In this document: positions 53,317 through 64,000 of the stretch, piece after piece
How positions within the stretch are numbered: position 1 is the stretch's first letter
How the letters are laid out: every line of letters starts with the position of its first letter
Translations under genes and position numbers: made by a program
The notes under the pieces: model-generated
What the model was told of the DNA's origin: nothing
What the model saw: the letters and a program-made list of their open reading frames with translations, nothing else
Databases searched by the model: none
Assembly: GCA_029215795.1 (NCBI GenBank)
Contig: JARDYH010000003.1
Span: forward strand, 178,448,382 to 178,512,381
Reading direction: 5' to 3'
DNA from: Anniella stebbinsi
Taxonomy: Eukaryota; Chordata; Lepidosauria; Squamata; Anniellidae
DNA: 64,000 nt

Positions 53317-55389
53317 AGAGAGAGCAGAAAAGACATACAGAGGTTACTGCTTCATCTCTTTGTTATTCCTTTGAGCTTCTTTGCTGAAAGAGAGCAGGTG
53401 AACAGGCAGCAACAGCAAGGTTCGACAGATTGGAAGGGTCCCCCTCCTGCTCTGATGTGGACCTTAACAGATACCCAACAATGCCAACCCTGACTGAAAA
53501 GGATCAAGGTAGTTTTATCTATGAGGGAGTTTGTCATCTTTCAGGGTCTGACTGTGATTCAATTAAAGTATGTCTCAAGAGGTGCTCAAGAGCCACCAGT
53601 TCCAAAATAAGACTTACCTGCCATCCTGATCCTACAATGTTCACTTAAATGTAAAATGTATTGAAATAAATATGACTTTCACACTGCTGGCAGAAATCAG
53701 AGATTCAGGGCATGGAAGTGGATGCTCCTTCCTGGGGACTCCTAAATGCCTCCTAATCAGGTGGAAACTGTCAGATGTGAATTGGTCCGACCTAAGGATA
53801 TATGAGGAATTGGTTCCATTTAATTTTTTATCAGGATTGACCCAGTTCACACCTTGTGGAATGAACACAGACTAAAATGCAACCTGCAGTCAAAGTCCAT
53901 TTATTTTCAAGTTTGCAATGTGATTTGGCAGACACCCCCCTCGCAGATGTGACTGATAGCATGTCTACATTTGAAAATGTGCATGAAAAATGCATACTTT
54001 TGAGAAATGTGCACAGATATGCTTTAGTTAACGAGAGAAGAATGCGTACATTTCAAAGACGTGCACAATTGATGCATAGAATACGCACAGAATTCCATCT
54101 CAAAAACATCAAAAAGAGAAAACAAAACTCACAATTTCATACAGACTCAAGTCAGAACAAGCTTCCAGGTGGAATCCAAAGAACTTTGTTGAACTTGGAT
54201 TTTGCTGATTCACCCCCCCCCCCAAACCCTATATGCAAGGACTGTAGATGCAGGTGTAGCCCATTTCTGTCATTGCGACAGCACCACCCTTTAAGGAAGG
54301 GTCATGACTGGAGAAAATCACCCACATTTGTACAAATAATTGTTGTGCATAGAGCTGAATGACACAGGAAAGCCTCTATGAAATCAGCAGGCATGCCGTT
54401 GTCCTGAGGATGTGGGCGTATGTGACCATGTTCATGCCGTGTGTCTATTATTTTCCCAGCAGTGGAAACCAACCTTTATTTCCAAATGAATATGAATGAG
54501 AGAAAGTGTCTGTATTCTAGATATAACCAAATCTAACTCAGGGCTTCCCTGTCTGTATATATTTAGGTATTGTGGTATGAATTTTTCATTCATTACCAAC
54601 GTACACTGTAAGGTTCTTGACATCTGCTGCAACTACTGATTGTCTGTGTATAGATGTAATAGGGCACAGTTACTAACTGAATAGTTACAAATACCTTTGA
54701 ATTGGGGTCAAAACCTGAATGGGAGTCATTGTAATCTGTCTAGTCAAACATCTATTCTCACCTAGCCAGTGTAGGTTTTACATTTGAAATACAAATGTTG
54801 GAAGAGCAAAAAATGTCATTTCAGGATGAAGCTTTGTTTATTTGCCAGAAGAACACTTAAATGTGGCTACAGACACAAAATATCAAGGAAACCAGAGATG
54901 GAACTGTGTACATAGCTTTTTGTGGAGCTGCAAATTCCCTATTAAGCTTTAGTTGACCCATACAATGTCAAAAACACATTTGAAAGCACATAACTAGGGA
55001 CCTTGATTTATACCTTTCACAAGCGGATTAGATTTACTCCCTACAGTCCTTAGAGACCCATTGGTTAAGTGCAGCAAGTTTACTCTAAAATACTGCCGGG
55101 CTATTTTAGCACTGCATTCAGGAATTAAGCCCTTGCTGTGGTTCATATTACCCTGAAGCCATTTACAATAACATAGGTTGCAGTAAAGAGTGTCTATGAG
55201 ATCAGTCTCTCTTCTACTGGGCCTGCAGTCCTGAGGTATAAGAAAGCTTACTGATGTATTGAAATTGAGAATTTATTGATGGTGTGATTCTCTTCCTGAA
55301 ATGGTTCAGTCAAGCAACAGATATTCCACGTAAGGTTGTCTATTGTCTATTTTGTCTCTAAAATAGTGAGAACTTAAAAATAACAAAAT
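53317..55389. other. Mostly unclassified sequence
   Basis: A 161-codon frame at 53877-54362 has a His/Arg-rich composition but no domain. The stretch 53930-54240 has short motifs ('aaatgtgcatgaaaaatgca') suggesting an AT-rich MITE. No gene is supported. Confidence 0.3.
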
Positions 55390-55394
55390 CCTAA

Positions 55395-55732
55395 GCCCTG
55401 TTCAGTCATTATATTCTGATATGATTCCACTCACATGAGGGGAACCATGGGGATGCACTCACTCACTTTGGCCCTGCTGTTGAAACTATTTCTTCTGGTC
55501 CACTACCTGTTACCCTCCACATGTGATAGGGGAAGGTCTGAAGCAGGGAGCCTCCTCCAGGGTCCTAAAATGTGGGACAGTCTACTCAAGTGCATCTGCC
55601 CTTTGCTTGCCAGCATGTGGAGGTGGTGGGACGGACAAGAACAATGTGATGGTGGAGGTGGGGCTGGAGTATGCAGCCTGCTGCTCTTCTCACACAAGTG
55701 TAAACAAATATGATTTAATGACTGAACAGGGC
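55395..55732. mobile_element. MITE with GCCCTGTTC ends, copy 2
   Basis: GCCCTGTTCAGTCATTATAT at the left and ATTTAATGACTGAACAGGGC at the right are near-perfect inverted repeats, flanked by CCTAA on both sides (55390-55394 and 55733-55737). The interior, rich in 'gtggaggtggtgg', lacks a transposase. Confidence 0.75.
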
Positions 55733-55737
55733 CCTAA

Positions 55738-57807
55738 TGATGCTAAGATGAAGACAACCCATTTTTATATAGCTTTATTTTTTTTCAGGGCAAACGGGAT
55801 ATAGGAAGCAGAGTTCTGTCTAATGTGAGACTTCAGTAGTTTAAAAGAGGGTTTAGACAAATTTGTGTAGTATATTAAAGGCTACTAGTCATGGTGGCTA
55901 CATAGTAAATGCAGAATCAGAGGTACCATGCACCAAAATACCAGCAATTGGGGAAGAACAGGGATGGAAGGGGTATTGCCCTCGTGTCTTATTTGTGGGC
56001 TTCCTGGGTGTATCTGGTTGGTCATTGTGAGAGACATGACGTTGGACTTCTTATGTTCTTCATGTGTCCTTAAAATCTCTTCTTACGTTCTAAAAACAGA
56101 GATTCCATAAACGTAAAGCAATTATTCAGTTCCATTTCAAAATGGAGCTCAGTGCTTATAGTTGTAAGAAATAGAATGGTACTGGGGAAAGGAATAGATC
56201 ATTTTTTATTAACTTGTCTGTCTTGCTGGATATCGTCATAATATTTAATTCAGAGTTGAAATACTAGTAAATAGCATTTATTCTAAATTGAAGTGCTAGC
56301 ACTTTTTATACATAATATTGCTAACAGAACCACTACAGTATAGCTTTATAGAAGGATTTTTTTTTTGTTAGAGTTAAAGCCTAAAGAATGAAAAAACAGA
56401 GGGGGAATACTTATGAAATGTTCATGAATGTGTCATATCATGGACAGAAGGAATAATTGGCTGTAATGCCACTTAATTATGATATTAGAAACGATTATCT
56501 GAAAAGGCAAGCTGTGCAGCAAAATACACATGCCACACATTTGCTATCAAGCTGAATTCATAGAGACCTGCTCATGGTTGCAACCTATTACCAGCTTGAA
56601 ATGTTGGAATTAGTCTGAGCACTTTGGATTAGAAATGAATGAAGGTTGCTCCCGCATTTCATCGAAGCCGGGATTTCATAGTTAATTTGGAGATCCCTGT
56701 TTGGGAAAAACATTCAAGGAATTCCAAGGGAACCATTTCTTTCTTTTATTACTTCATTGAAACCAAAGAAAAGAGATTAGAAAATCTCATCATGCTTAAA
56801 AATGCTGAAGCACAATAAATAACATGATAAACAGCAGATCCAGTCTGTCAGGTGAAACATTGCTTTTGAGTTTCAAAATTATGCCATGGAGGCATATAAG
56901 CAATTCCCCTTGACCACATGTAGTTGTCTGGTTCTTTGGATCCCTGCCTAGCATGTCTCCAGGCAGTCCTTCTCCTCAAGATGTGATCAAGTGATGTTTG
57001 GTGGTGGTGGTGGTGGTGGAGGAGGAAGAGGAGCAGAGATTCTGCCAGAAAAAGGCTTTAAAGAACTCATGGGGGGGGCACCCTGTGAGCTTGCTGAGTC
57101 CTCCTCATGTGGCCTCACCTCAAGGAGCTGGACCGCACAAACCTTTGCCAAGCACTTGAGAGGCTGCATGAGCCTCCCGAGCCCACAGCAAAGTACACTT
57201 TCTGGGGTCTCCGGAAAGTGCACAATACCCCCGGCCATGCCATTAGACCACACATGCTTGCAAGTATCTATGAATCGGGGCCATTGTATCCAATACTTTC
57301 TGCCTACCAGTAGAAGGGAAACCACTGTCAGACAGGTTCCTCCTCTCCCCTGCAGCTCCACATGTGCCCTCCAAATCTACTCCATAGGTGATTCTATGGA
57401 ACAGATTGGGGAGGTCCTGTTGTGTGAATGGAAGTCCACTTGGTTGACATTGGATTTATCCCACTGTCTCCTTGATTCTTTTTAAAATGGATTTTATTTT
57501 AAATGTGTAGCAATGATAATCATTCTGTTGTTTAAAACAAAAGTAAGATTTGCCACAAATTTGCATTCATTTGATCTAAAGGTCAAATTAATTGATCTAA
57601 CATCTGACTTAAAAGTAACCCATCAACTTGCCCAAAATCTGCTCACAGCTAATTGGTTTGATATACCACAACCTTATCTGGGAAAAGTGGAAAGTAAGAT
57701 GGGAGGGAGAATCATTCAAAGGAAGAAAGATGCCTAGTTCCCTTTCATTTCCTGATATGCCAGATACCCCAAAACAAAGAGGAACAAATACTGTTTTGTG
57801 ATTCAGA
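55738..57807. other. Mostly unclassified sequence with a GGT tract
   Basis: A (GGT)n/(GGA)n tract lies at 56999-57030. Segment 56440-56620 ('cacttaattatgatattag') is AT-rich with several TAAT cores and looks like unique, possibly conserved non-coding DNA. The 164-codon frame through the GGT tract is a composition artefact. Confidence 0.3.
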
Positions 57808-57930
57808 GCTTATCTACACTACTGCTTTGAAACGGGTTAGAACAGTTTTAAACCGGTTAATAATGGTTATTAACTGGTTTAAAACTTTTAAAAACCTTTT
57901 TAAAGCAGTAGTGTAGATAGGCTCATAGTT
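57808..57930. mobile_element. Short foldback MITE with TCTACACTACTGC ends
   Basis: GAGCTTATCTACACTACTGC at the left pairs with GCAGTAGTGTAGATAGGCTC at the right across 123 bp. The middle is an imperfect palindrome of 'aaccggttaataa' type. Its ends are those of the element at 39379, so it may be a deletion derivative of that family. Confidence 0.8.
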
Positions 57931-60624
57931 TACTCTGTAAATATTTATGTAGATTTCCCTAGAATTCTAGATCTGCTCTTAATTTTTTAAAGTCTTGTCC
58001 AACTGTCTCAAAGTATACCCAGCTGGATAGCATACAATCTGAATTTATTAAAATCCATAGCTTTAGTTATTTTCTGTACCATTCTTATTCATTTCAATAT
58101 ATTATGACTGTAAAGGAAGCATGCTTATTAAAGCCAGACCTGTAAAAATGCAACATTAATCACATGATCACTCATGAAATATTTATATTTTTACTTTTCT
58201 TAAAAGCGTTTTTTTATGAATTGTGAAAAAAATGTAGTTGATGCATGCTGAATCAGATAAAGTAAAATGGAATTATTCTCACTGAGTTAGGCACGGATCA
58301 TATCCCTGATAAGTCTCTGGCTTATCTGCAATGGCAAGCAAATGGACCTCTATTCTGTTATATGCATCCAAAAATAATTCATTCTCCACTGCATTTTGCA
58401 AAGGCCTTCCATTACGCACAAAGAAGCCAGTGTGATCCTACAAAGCTCTTGTGTTCAATTCACCATTGGATTCCAAACATTTTTCCTTGTTAAAAATAGA
58501 TAGCCTTTATTCCATATTTTATGCTCATCTCTATAGATCAGAGGAAATTGTGGATAATGAGTACGAAGTCACTGTTTGTCCAGAGGTGGAATGGAGGACA
58601 AAATCTAGTGCCCAACTGAATTTTGTATTGCCTGCAATGACATGATATCCGTTTTGACTTCCGTCATTTAACTTGTGTTCTTTTTCAAAGAGTTAAGACT
58701 CAGTAGTAAATATTTCTAGATTTTTACTTCCAACTTATGGTTGTGTCTTGCATATGTGAGGAGCAGAAGACATACCATAGTATGTAAAACTTTTTTAAAA
58801 ATAAGAATGGTTAATGAATGGTTCTTTGTGAGTGTATCCAGTATTAATTAATGGGTTGGATAAAGAGAAGTGTGCCAGGAACAGGGCTCACAGAAAGTGA
58901 CTTCCCCCTTTCCTTCCCCTGGTTGGGGTCTTGATGGTCAGGGACACATCTGAATGGGGTAGGCTGTAGCAAAGGGGGCTGTGAAGGAAAGAGGGTTTCA
59001 CAAAAATTGAACAGAGGAGCCCAAACAAACAATTCACTTTTCAAGCAATTTTAGCCTCAACCCCTTATTTTCCTCCATATATATAGCAAATCACATTTGT
59101 TTGTTTCTGGGATTTCTTTCCTGTCCCAGAGCTCTTTACTATGGAAATCATACCAGGTTGCTTTTCTCTAACATGCTGTAATTTCTAATTGGCATACTAA
59201 GTAGTAGTAAAAACAAATGCTTTTAATGGGGTTTGAATATCTACAAAATATGAGGATGTTAAATAAATAACCTACGTATTCTTATATTTTTGCTAAATGT
59301 CAATAAAGCCATTCAATATTTCTTTTTAAATGAGAAACATCCCATGCTATCCAAGCATGGCACTTTGTTCTGTTTTTTAGATGAGATTATAGTTATGAAC
59401 ATTAAAAGGGAAAGAATGGATTTGTAGATAGTGTATGAAATAATACACCCCTGAAATGATCAATCTGATTATTCTCCCTCAGAAGTCACTAAAGACCAAA
59501 TGTGGAACTAATTATGGAAGTGTTACCAAAGAGTAGTTGTATTAGTATAATACTTCTGCATTGGAATGCCCTTTTCAAAAATGTACACTAAGGGCATGTT
59601 GAAGTAAATACCAGATTCCTTTCCCCTGATTTAACTTTACTGAAAAGTGTTCTCTAGAAGGTATAGCTTGTACTTTTCTTGATCTTAGAAGTCCCTCTAT
59701 CTGCCATACTAGGGTCTTGATCTTGATCAGAGCCCTTGCACCTCCTCTAAAATAACAAGAAAAAAGACACACAGCTACTAGACACACATTTAAAGTAAAG
59801 TGTGTTTTAGCTCATCATTTACATATTTACCTTTCTTTTTAACCCCTACTACCGACTAAGTGCTTTTGATACTTCTGAGTTCTGTTAAGGACTATCTCCT
59901 TAACATCAGTGGGTGTAAACAGTAGGGTGATTCCAAAGTTGCTTGAAAACATCAGCACATAACAATGAAATATCATTAAGACCGAGACTGAAGAGTTCAC
60001 ACCAGAAACATCTGTCATCCAAACCATACGATGTCTGTACTGAATATTACATATTAGAAAGCGAATGATAATCTTTAAATAACTTCAGTCAGAGAATAAA
60101 GGGAGCTATCTGAGATGAATATAGAGGAGTCACAGTCTTGAATATAGATTTGGCTCCTTAAAATAGGGATTGAACTGGAGTTGAATTGAAATAAACAGTG
60201 GAGTCTTTGAAGTTTAAAGCTTAAAGGAAGTCATCCATCATAGGGAAGGAATGTTTGATCTGACATCCAGTAGCATAGCTCACAAACATTATCTCCTACA
60301 GCATTTATCTCTAACCTCCTTGCAAATTCCAATAAGAGAAGACAGCATCCCCTAACAAAATCCAATATGTCCTAGAATTGTGAACAGAGATCTGTGTGAC
60401 ATGGATAGACTCTTAATACAAGGGACATCTATGACAATAATACTCCTCACTTTGGATGTACAAATATGGTATTCTGCATATATTTTCCAGGTATCTTCAA
60501 ATTGATCTGGATGATTCCATAGGGTAGCTATGGAAAAGAGTAGTTAGTGTGTTGCAGGAAAAAATAGCAAAGACTGTTTTTTCTTCATAAAGATTAACAT
60601 ATTAAGACTTCACAGTTGTTTCAG
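57931..60624. other. Unclassified, possibly unique sequence
   Basis: Nearly 2.7 kb in which I recognise neither a gene nor a repeat. Open frames are short and overlapping. Confidence 0.35.
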
Positions 60625-60735
60625 AGTAAGCCCTATTATTAGGTTGCAATCATCCTACATATAGGAATAAATCACACTGACCTAAGAAGTGAGCTTTGCT
60701 TCTGATTAGACGTGCATAGGATTATATTATTATTG
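60625..60735. repeat. 'AATCCTATG'-family repeat remnant
   Basis: 'agtaagccctattattaggt' at the left and 'gattagacgtgcataggatt' at the right match the short palindromic MITE at 10484. Confidence 0.5.
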
Positions 60736-60818
60736 TGGCATGATCTTCCAAGGACCAGAGTTCACTTCATCAAATGTGTGAAGTGATTTCTCTCTCACAA
60801 GTGGCACGTACACACACA

Positions 60819-60843
60819 TGCACACACACACACACACACACAC
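60819..60843. repeat. (CA)n microsatellite
   Basis: About 12 CA units with a TG interruption upstream. Confidence 0.95.
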
Positions 60844-60989
60844 TGGGGGGGAAGTAAGCTGTGGGGCCAAATGGCAATGAAACAGTGGCTCTGTGAGAAA
60901 TTAGTGCAAAGCCCAAATTTACACAAATAAGAATGAATCAGCCATTCACAAGAGCAGTCACTAGGATAGCATTATATTTCTACCTATGC

Positions 60990-61495
60990 TATACTAAGAC
61001 CATGTCTACACCAACCATATGATGCACAGGGGATCCTGGGGTCAACCAGGGATGATCTAGAGACGACTCCGGAATAACTGGAACTGGGGATATCCCAGTT
61101 TTCCTGTGGTCCTGTGACTATCCCGAGGAGCGTGGTTGGTGTGGCTGCCGCTCCCAGGTCATCCCTTCTTTCTTGCAAGTATCGGGGTCGGGCATGGAGC
61201 TGTGTGGGGAGGTTCCATGCCCTTCAGGGGTGGGGGGCAGCATTTTTGCCATCCCTGTAATGGTGGAGTGGTGGTGGTTGGGGCCTGATATCACTGGGAA
61301 TTTTTTTCTCACTTTTTTACACTATTGTAAGTGCGTGACCGGCCCCTCATCTTAAAAGAATGGTGCCTGTGATGTCCCTCTTTCCTCCTGGGATGTCACA
61401 CGGGCATATAGATGCTGGGGGGGGATCACGGAACCAGGTAAGTCTGCGATCCTCCCCCATCCCTCCCTCTACACTGTCAGGTGTAGACAAGCCCT
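60990..61495. mobile_element. GC-rich MITE, family H, copy 3, with TGTCTACACC ends
   Basis: ATGTCTACACC at the left and GGTGTAGACAAGC at the right are inverted repeats about 490 bp apart. The interior shares 'gatgcacagggg', 'gatgatctagagacgac' and 'gcatggagctgtg' motifs with copies at 20480 and 37001. A splice-donor-like CCAGGTAAGT occurs at about 61435-61444. Confidence 0.6.
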
Positions 61496-61806
61496 GCTTT
61501 AAACCCTATAGTGGTAAAGAAACCAAGAATCCCAATTAGATCTGAATGGAAAAGAATCAAAGTTGCAGGTAAATTATAGTTCTACAATTTCATGCCAAAG
61601 TCTCCCTTTGAAGTCTTGTATACACTGTTGCTTGTTATTCCTCTGGTTTATAATGTTTAATGTTTGTTTTGTGTTTATTTATTATCCTGTGCATAACTCA
61701 CCTCTTTGTCCTATGAAGAGAGTAAAAGAGCATTGTTGGCCAATGATGACATATATCATATTGGGGAATAAGCAGGCAAATACGTCTCTGATGTTGTTCA
61801 GACCCA
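61496..61806. other. Unclassified sequence
   Basis: No gene or family recognised. Confidence 0.35.
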
Positions 61807-61925
61807 AGAACATAAGAAAAGCCATGCTGCATCAGGCCAAATGCCTGATTAGCTCAGCATTCTGTTCACACAGCATCCAATGAACTGCCTGTGGGAAGCC
61901 CACAAGTACAGTATGAGTGCAACAG
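61807..61925 (+). repeat. AACATAAG-type repeat, copy 4
   Basis: 'agaacataagaaaagccatg' to 'cagtatgagtgcaaca', truncated at the right, where family U sequence begins shortly after. Confidence 0.75.
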
Positions 61926-61956
61926 ATTGACCTAAGAAGACTTAAAGTGTTATCAG

Positions 61957-62302
61957 ACAAGCGTTTTATAACATGCTGGTTGCTGGGCACTCATGAATTT
62001 TCACGGGTCCTTTTCACGACGCCGTCCACCTCCCATGCATCTCCAACCCCTTCTGCTCATTTTCCCATTGCAAAAAAAGACCTGGAAAATCTGGTTTTTT
62101 TGGCTGTGGTGAAACATGCCATCATCTCCTGTTGTGTGCAGGAGAAGCAGAGTAATAAAAACACCCACTGATTGGGTCACATGGTCATTGCTTGCTTCCT
62201 CTTTCTTCCCCATGTGAAGAAAGAGGAAGCTGTTTGTCCCTATTGTGGTACAGAAAAGCGATGGTAGGAAAACACTATTTCTCCCCATCTGATTACTCTC
62301 TT
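61957..62302 (+). repeat. Family U repeat, copy 2
   Basis: Contains 'gggcactcatgaattttcac', 'gttgtgtgcaggagaagcag' and ends 'catctgattactctc'. It is the more complete partner of 26355-26545. Local phrases also resemble family V. Confidence 0.5.
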
Positions 62303-62943
62303 AGAGGGGCCCATTGCTTGGCCGTGGTTGTGTGACTGTATCAGATGGTCTATCATAGCAAGTATTTTAGATTAGGGAGATGTCTTTAATTGAGGAAGAT
62401 CTACCACCCAAATCTCTAAAACAGAAGTATCATTGTTTAGGTGTATACATTCATTTTGCAACAAATGAATACAAACCATTCACCATACAAAACTCTCTTT
62501 AGTTACAGCCAAACGTCACACAATTGAGATTCCTCTCTGCAACGGCTCAGTTGGTCTTTTCCCCAAGAATACTTTCAAATTTCCTTGCCTCGTCTGTGCT
62601 GGCACTCTGAGGCCACTTGCATGAGCCTTCCTTTGAGTCATGTCTTGTGGTTTGGTGGGGACCATTTGTTTAATTGGTTTATTTTAGTATGCTATCATAT
62701 AAAGTTGGTTTATTTTATTATATTGTTTAAGGGTTGTGGATCTGATAGGTGGAAGGGGAGGCGTACATGTGGAAATTGTTCGTTAATGTGTAAAATTTTA
62801 AAAAACTTTTAATAAAACGTTAATTTTAAAATGAAATGTTGAACTAAATATAATCCATTTTGTTCAATATTTCATTTGTTATGAAACTGAAAGCCAAGAG
62901 TAACAAACACAATTTTTGTTATGCTATTTGTTCATTTATCACT
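62303..62943. other. Unclassified sequence
   Basis: AT-rich at 62660-62890. No gene or family recognised. Confidence 0.35.
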
Positions 62944-63180
62944 TAAGAACATAAGAAGAGCCATACTGGATCAGACCAATGGTCCATCTAGTCCAGCATT
63001 CTGTTCACACAGTGGCCAACCAGCTGCCCATAGGAAACCCACAAACAGGTTATAGGTGCAACAGCACCCTCCCACCCATGTTCTCCAGCAAGTGGTGTAC
63101 ATATAGGCTTACTGCCTCTAATACTGGAGGTAGCACATAGCTATTAAGACTGGTAGCCATTGATAGCTTTCTCCTCTAGG
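62944..63180 (+). repeat. AACATAAG-type repeat, copy 5
   Basis: 'gaacataagaagagccatac' followed by 'ggtccatctagtccagcatt' and 'aatactggaggtagcacata'. The longest of the five copies. Confidence 0.8.
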
Positions 63181-63780
63181 AAGTCTTATTTGGAAGTGGG
63201 GCTTACTTTCTCCAGTGGCAGCAGAGAGCATCTCAGCAGCTGCCTTCTGGCTGCTGCCATTTTATTTTCCCAGAGTGGTCCAGAAATCGTATCATTCCAG
63301 GGCAGAAAAAAGTGTCCACCACAAAATAATAATAATGGATACATCAAGTTAAAAATGAATTTTGTATATATTTGCATATGTACTTTAAACATTAGAATAT
63401 TAGCAAGTACACAACAGTCCTCTCTAGACATTCACCAAAGAAGGGTTTAGCATTCAGCCGAATACACTTGCCCCACGCAACTGGGAACCCTGGCTTATCT
63501 GGGTTCCTGATCACATGGGACTCTATAGCTGTGTGTCAGTCAAGGAGATCAGGAGTGGAGAGGGCAGAGTATGCATCCCTGGCTCCTTCCATGCTTACTG
63601 TTCTCCCTCTTTGTTGAATGTCTGAAGTGGGATTACATGGATTTATAAAGTAGGAGCAGACTGGTCATGGAGAGAGAAGTTGCTGCATTATTCTCCCCTC
63701 TCTTTCTCTGTCTCTCTCTCTCTTTCTGATATACTTGCATATATACGTACATCACATTGGGCTTCTGTCTGTCTGGTACC
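63181..63780. other. Unclassified sequence with a CT tract
   Basis: A CT-rich tract lies at 63692-63727. Nothing else is recognised. Confidence 0.35.
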
Positions 63781-63966
63781 TTGCTATAGCTTAGTGTACA
63801 GCACATACTTTGCATATGTAAGATTTCAAGTTCAATACCCAACACCTCCAGTTCAAGGATTTCAAGTAGTAGGTGCTGGGAAACATGTCTGGTTGATACT
63901 TCGCAGAATCGTTGAAGGCAATACTGGATCAGGTGATGGACTAATGACTCAGTGTAGCACAGCTTT
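63781..63966 (+). mobile_element. tRNA-derived SINE
   Basis: A-box-like 'tagcttagtgt' (63787-63797) and B-box-like 'agttcaatacc' (63829-63839) are spaced as in a tRNA-like RNA polymerase III promoter. A body with 'cctccagttcaaggattt' and an end 'gactcagtgtagcacagctt' follow. This head and body are typical of an abundant squamate SINE. The head is too diverged to fold as a tRNA gene. Confidence 0.75.
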
Positions 63967-64000
63967 AGCCATTGAAAATGATGGGATGTTGCATGGATTC
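63967..64000. other. Unclassified edge sequence
   Basis: Too short to classify. Confidence 0.5.

Noticed and set aside
53877..54362. 161-codon plus-strand frame
   Set aside because: Starts in unclassified AT-rich repeat-like sequence, no domain, and no splice or promoter context; kept as chance.
56987..57485. Overlapping 164- and 124-codon frames on opposite strands
   Set aside because: Both pass through the GGT/GGA tract as poly-Gly or poly-Pro, and neither resembles a known protein.
63781..63853. tRNA gene
   Set aside because: A and B boxes are present, but the acceptor stem does not pair and the sequence continues into a SINE body.

Overview
The window looks like intergenic or deep intronic DNA from a squamate reptile, most likely a lizard. 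The basis is its mixture of interspersed repeats. It holds L2-clade LINEs with an intact-looking palm motif, a CR1-type 3' end, an L1 whose ORF1 is still open, a probable R4/Dong-like LINE remnant, tRNA-derived SINEs, and many non-autonomous DNA transposons of hAT type with 8-bp target duplications. Long AC, CT, AAT and CTC microsatellites fill gaps. I found no host protein-coding exon, tRNA, rRNA or CRISPR array that I could support. Nearly all short open frames are chance frames in repeats or microsatellites.

Layout. Positions 1-7300 hold old repeats, including an L2 reverse transcriptase fragment on the minus strand split by a probable solo LTR (3164-3910). Positions 7364-9377 are a candidate second LTR that was hit by two foldback DNA transposons (7542-8568 and 8737-9055). 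Positions 9700-17800 carry a LINE remnant, AT-rich microsatellites, a CpG-rich foldback element (12624-13614), a MITE nested in an older repeat (11079-11498), and a diverged tandem duplication. Positions 18237-22504 contain two more copies of the large foldback family found at 7542, a fragment of U2 snRNA sequence, and a CR1 3' end. Positions 23000-32700 are mostly unique or unclassified sequence, with a 0.9-kb hairpin element (28640-29518), a 78-bp near-perfect palindrome (29965-30042), a SINE, and a CpG-rich hAT-like element (31945-32631).

Positions 32717-36145 are a nearly full-length L2-type LINE on the minus strand. It has endonuclease and reverse transcriptase frames, tandem about 103-bp units at its 5' end and a hairpin near its 3' end. 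Positions 38868-39061 are a 12-bp minisatellite. Positions 42182-47018 are a CpG-rich MITE interrupted by a 4.5-kb L1. That L1 keeps ORF1, most endonuclease motifs and the ORF2 C-terminal Cys/His motif, but it has lost the reverse transcriptase palm. Positions 47611-53316 hold two further L2-type LINE fragments, one interrupted by a MITE. Positions 53317-64000 are mainly unclassified sequence, with MITEs, two copies of an AACATAAG-type repeat and a terminal SINE.

There is no gene network to describe. The biology here is an archive of nested transposition. The observations most worth following are four. The foldback elements keep their stems paired although the stem sequence differs between copies, and the stems carry splice-donor consensus sequences. 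The L2 has promoter-like 5' tandem units and a conserved 3' hairpin. The L1 looks like a deletion derivative that keeps ORF1. The 78-bp palindrome has essentially no loop. All family names come from recognising motifs by eye; no database search was possible.
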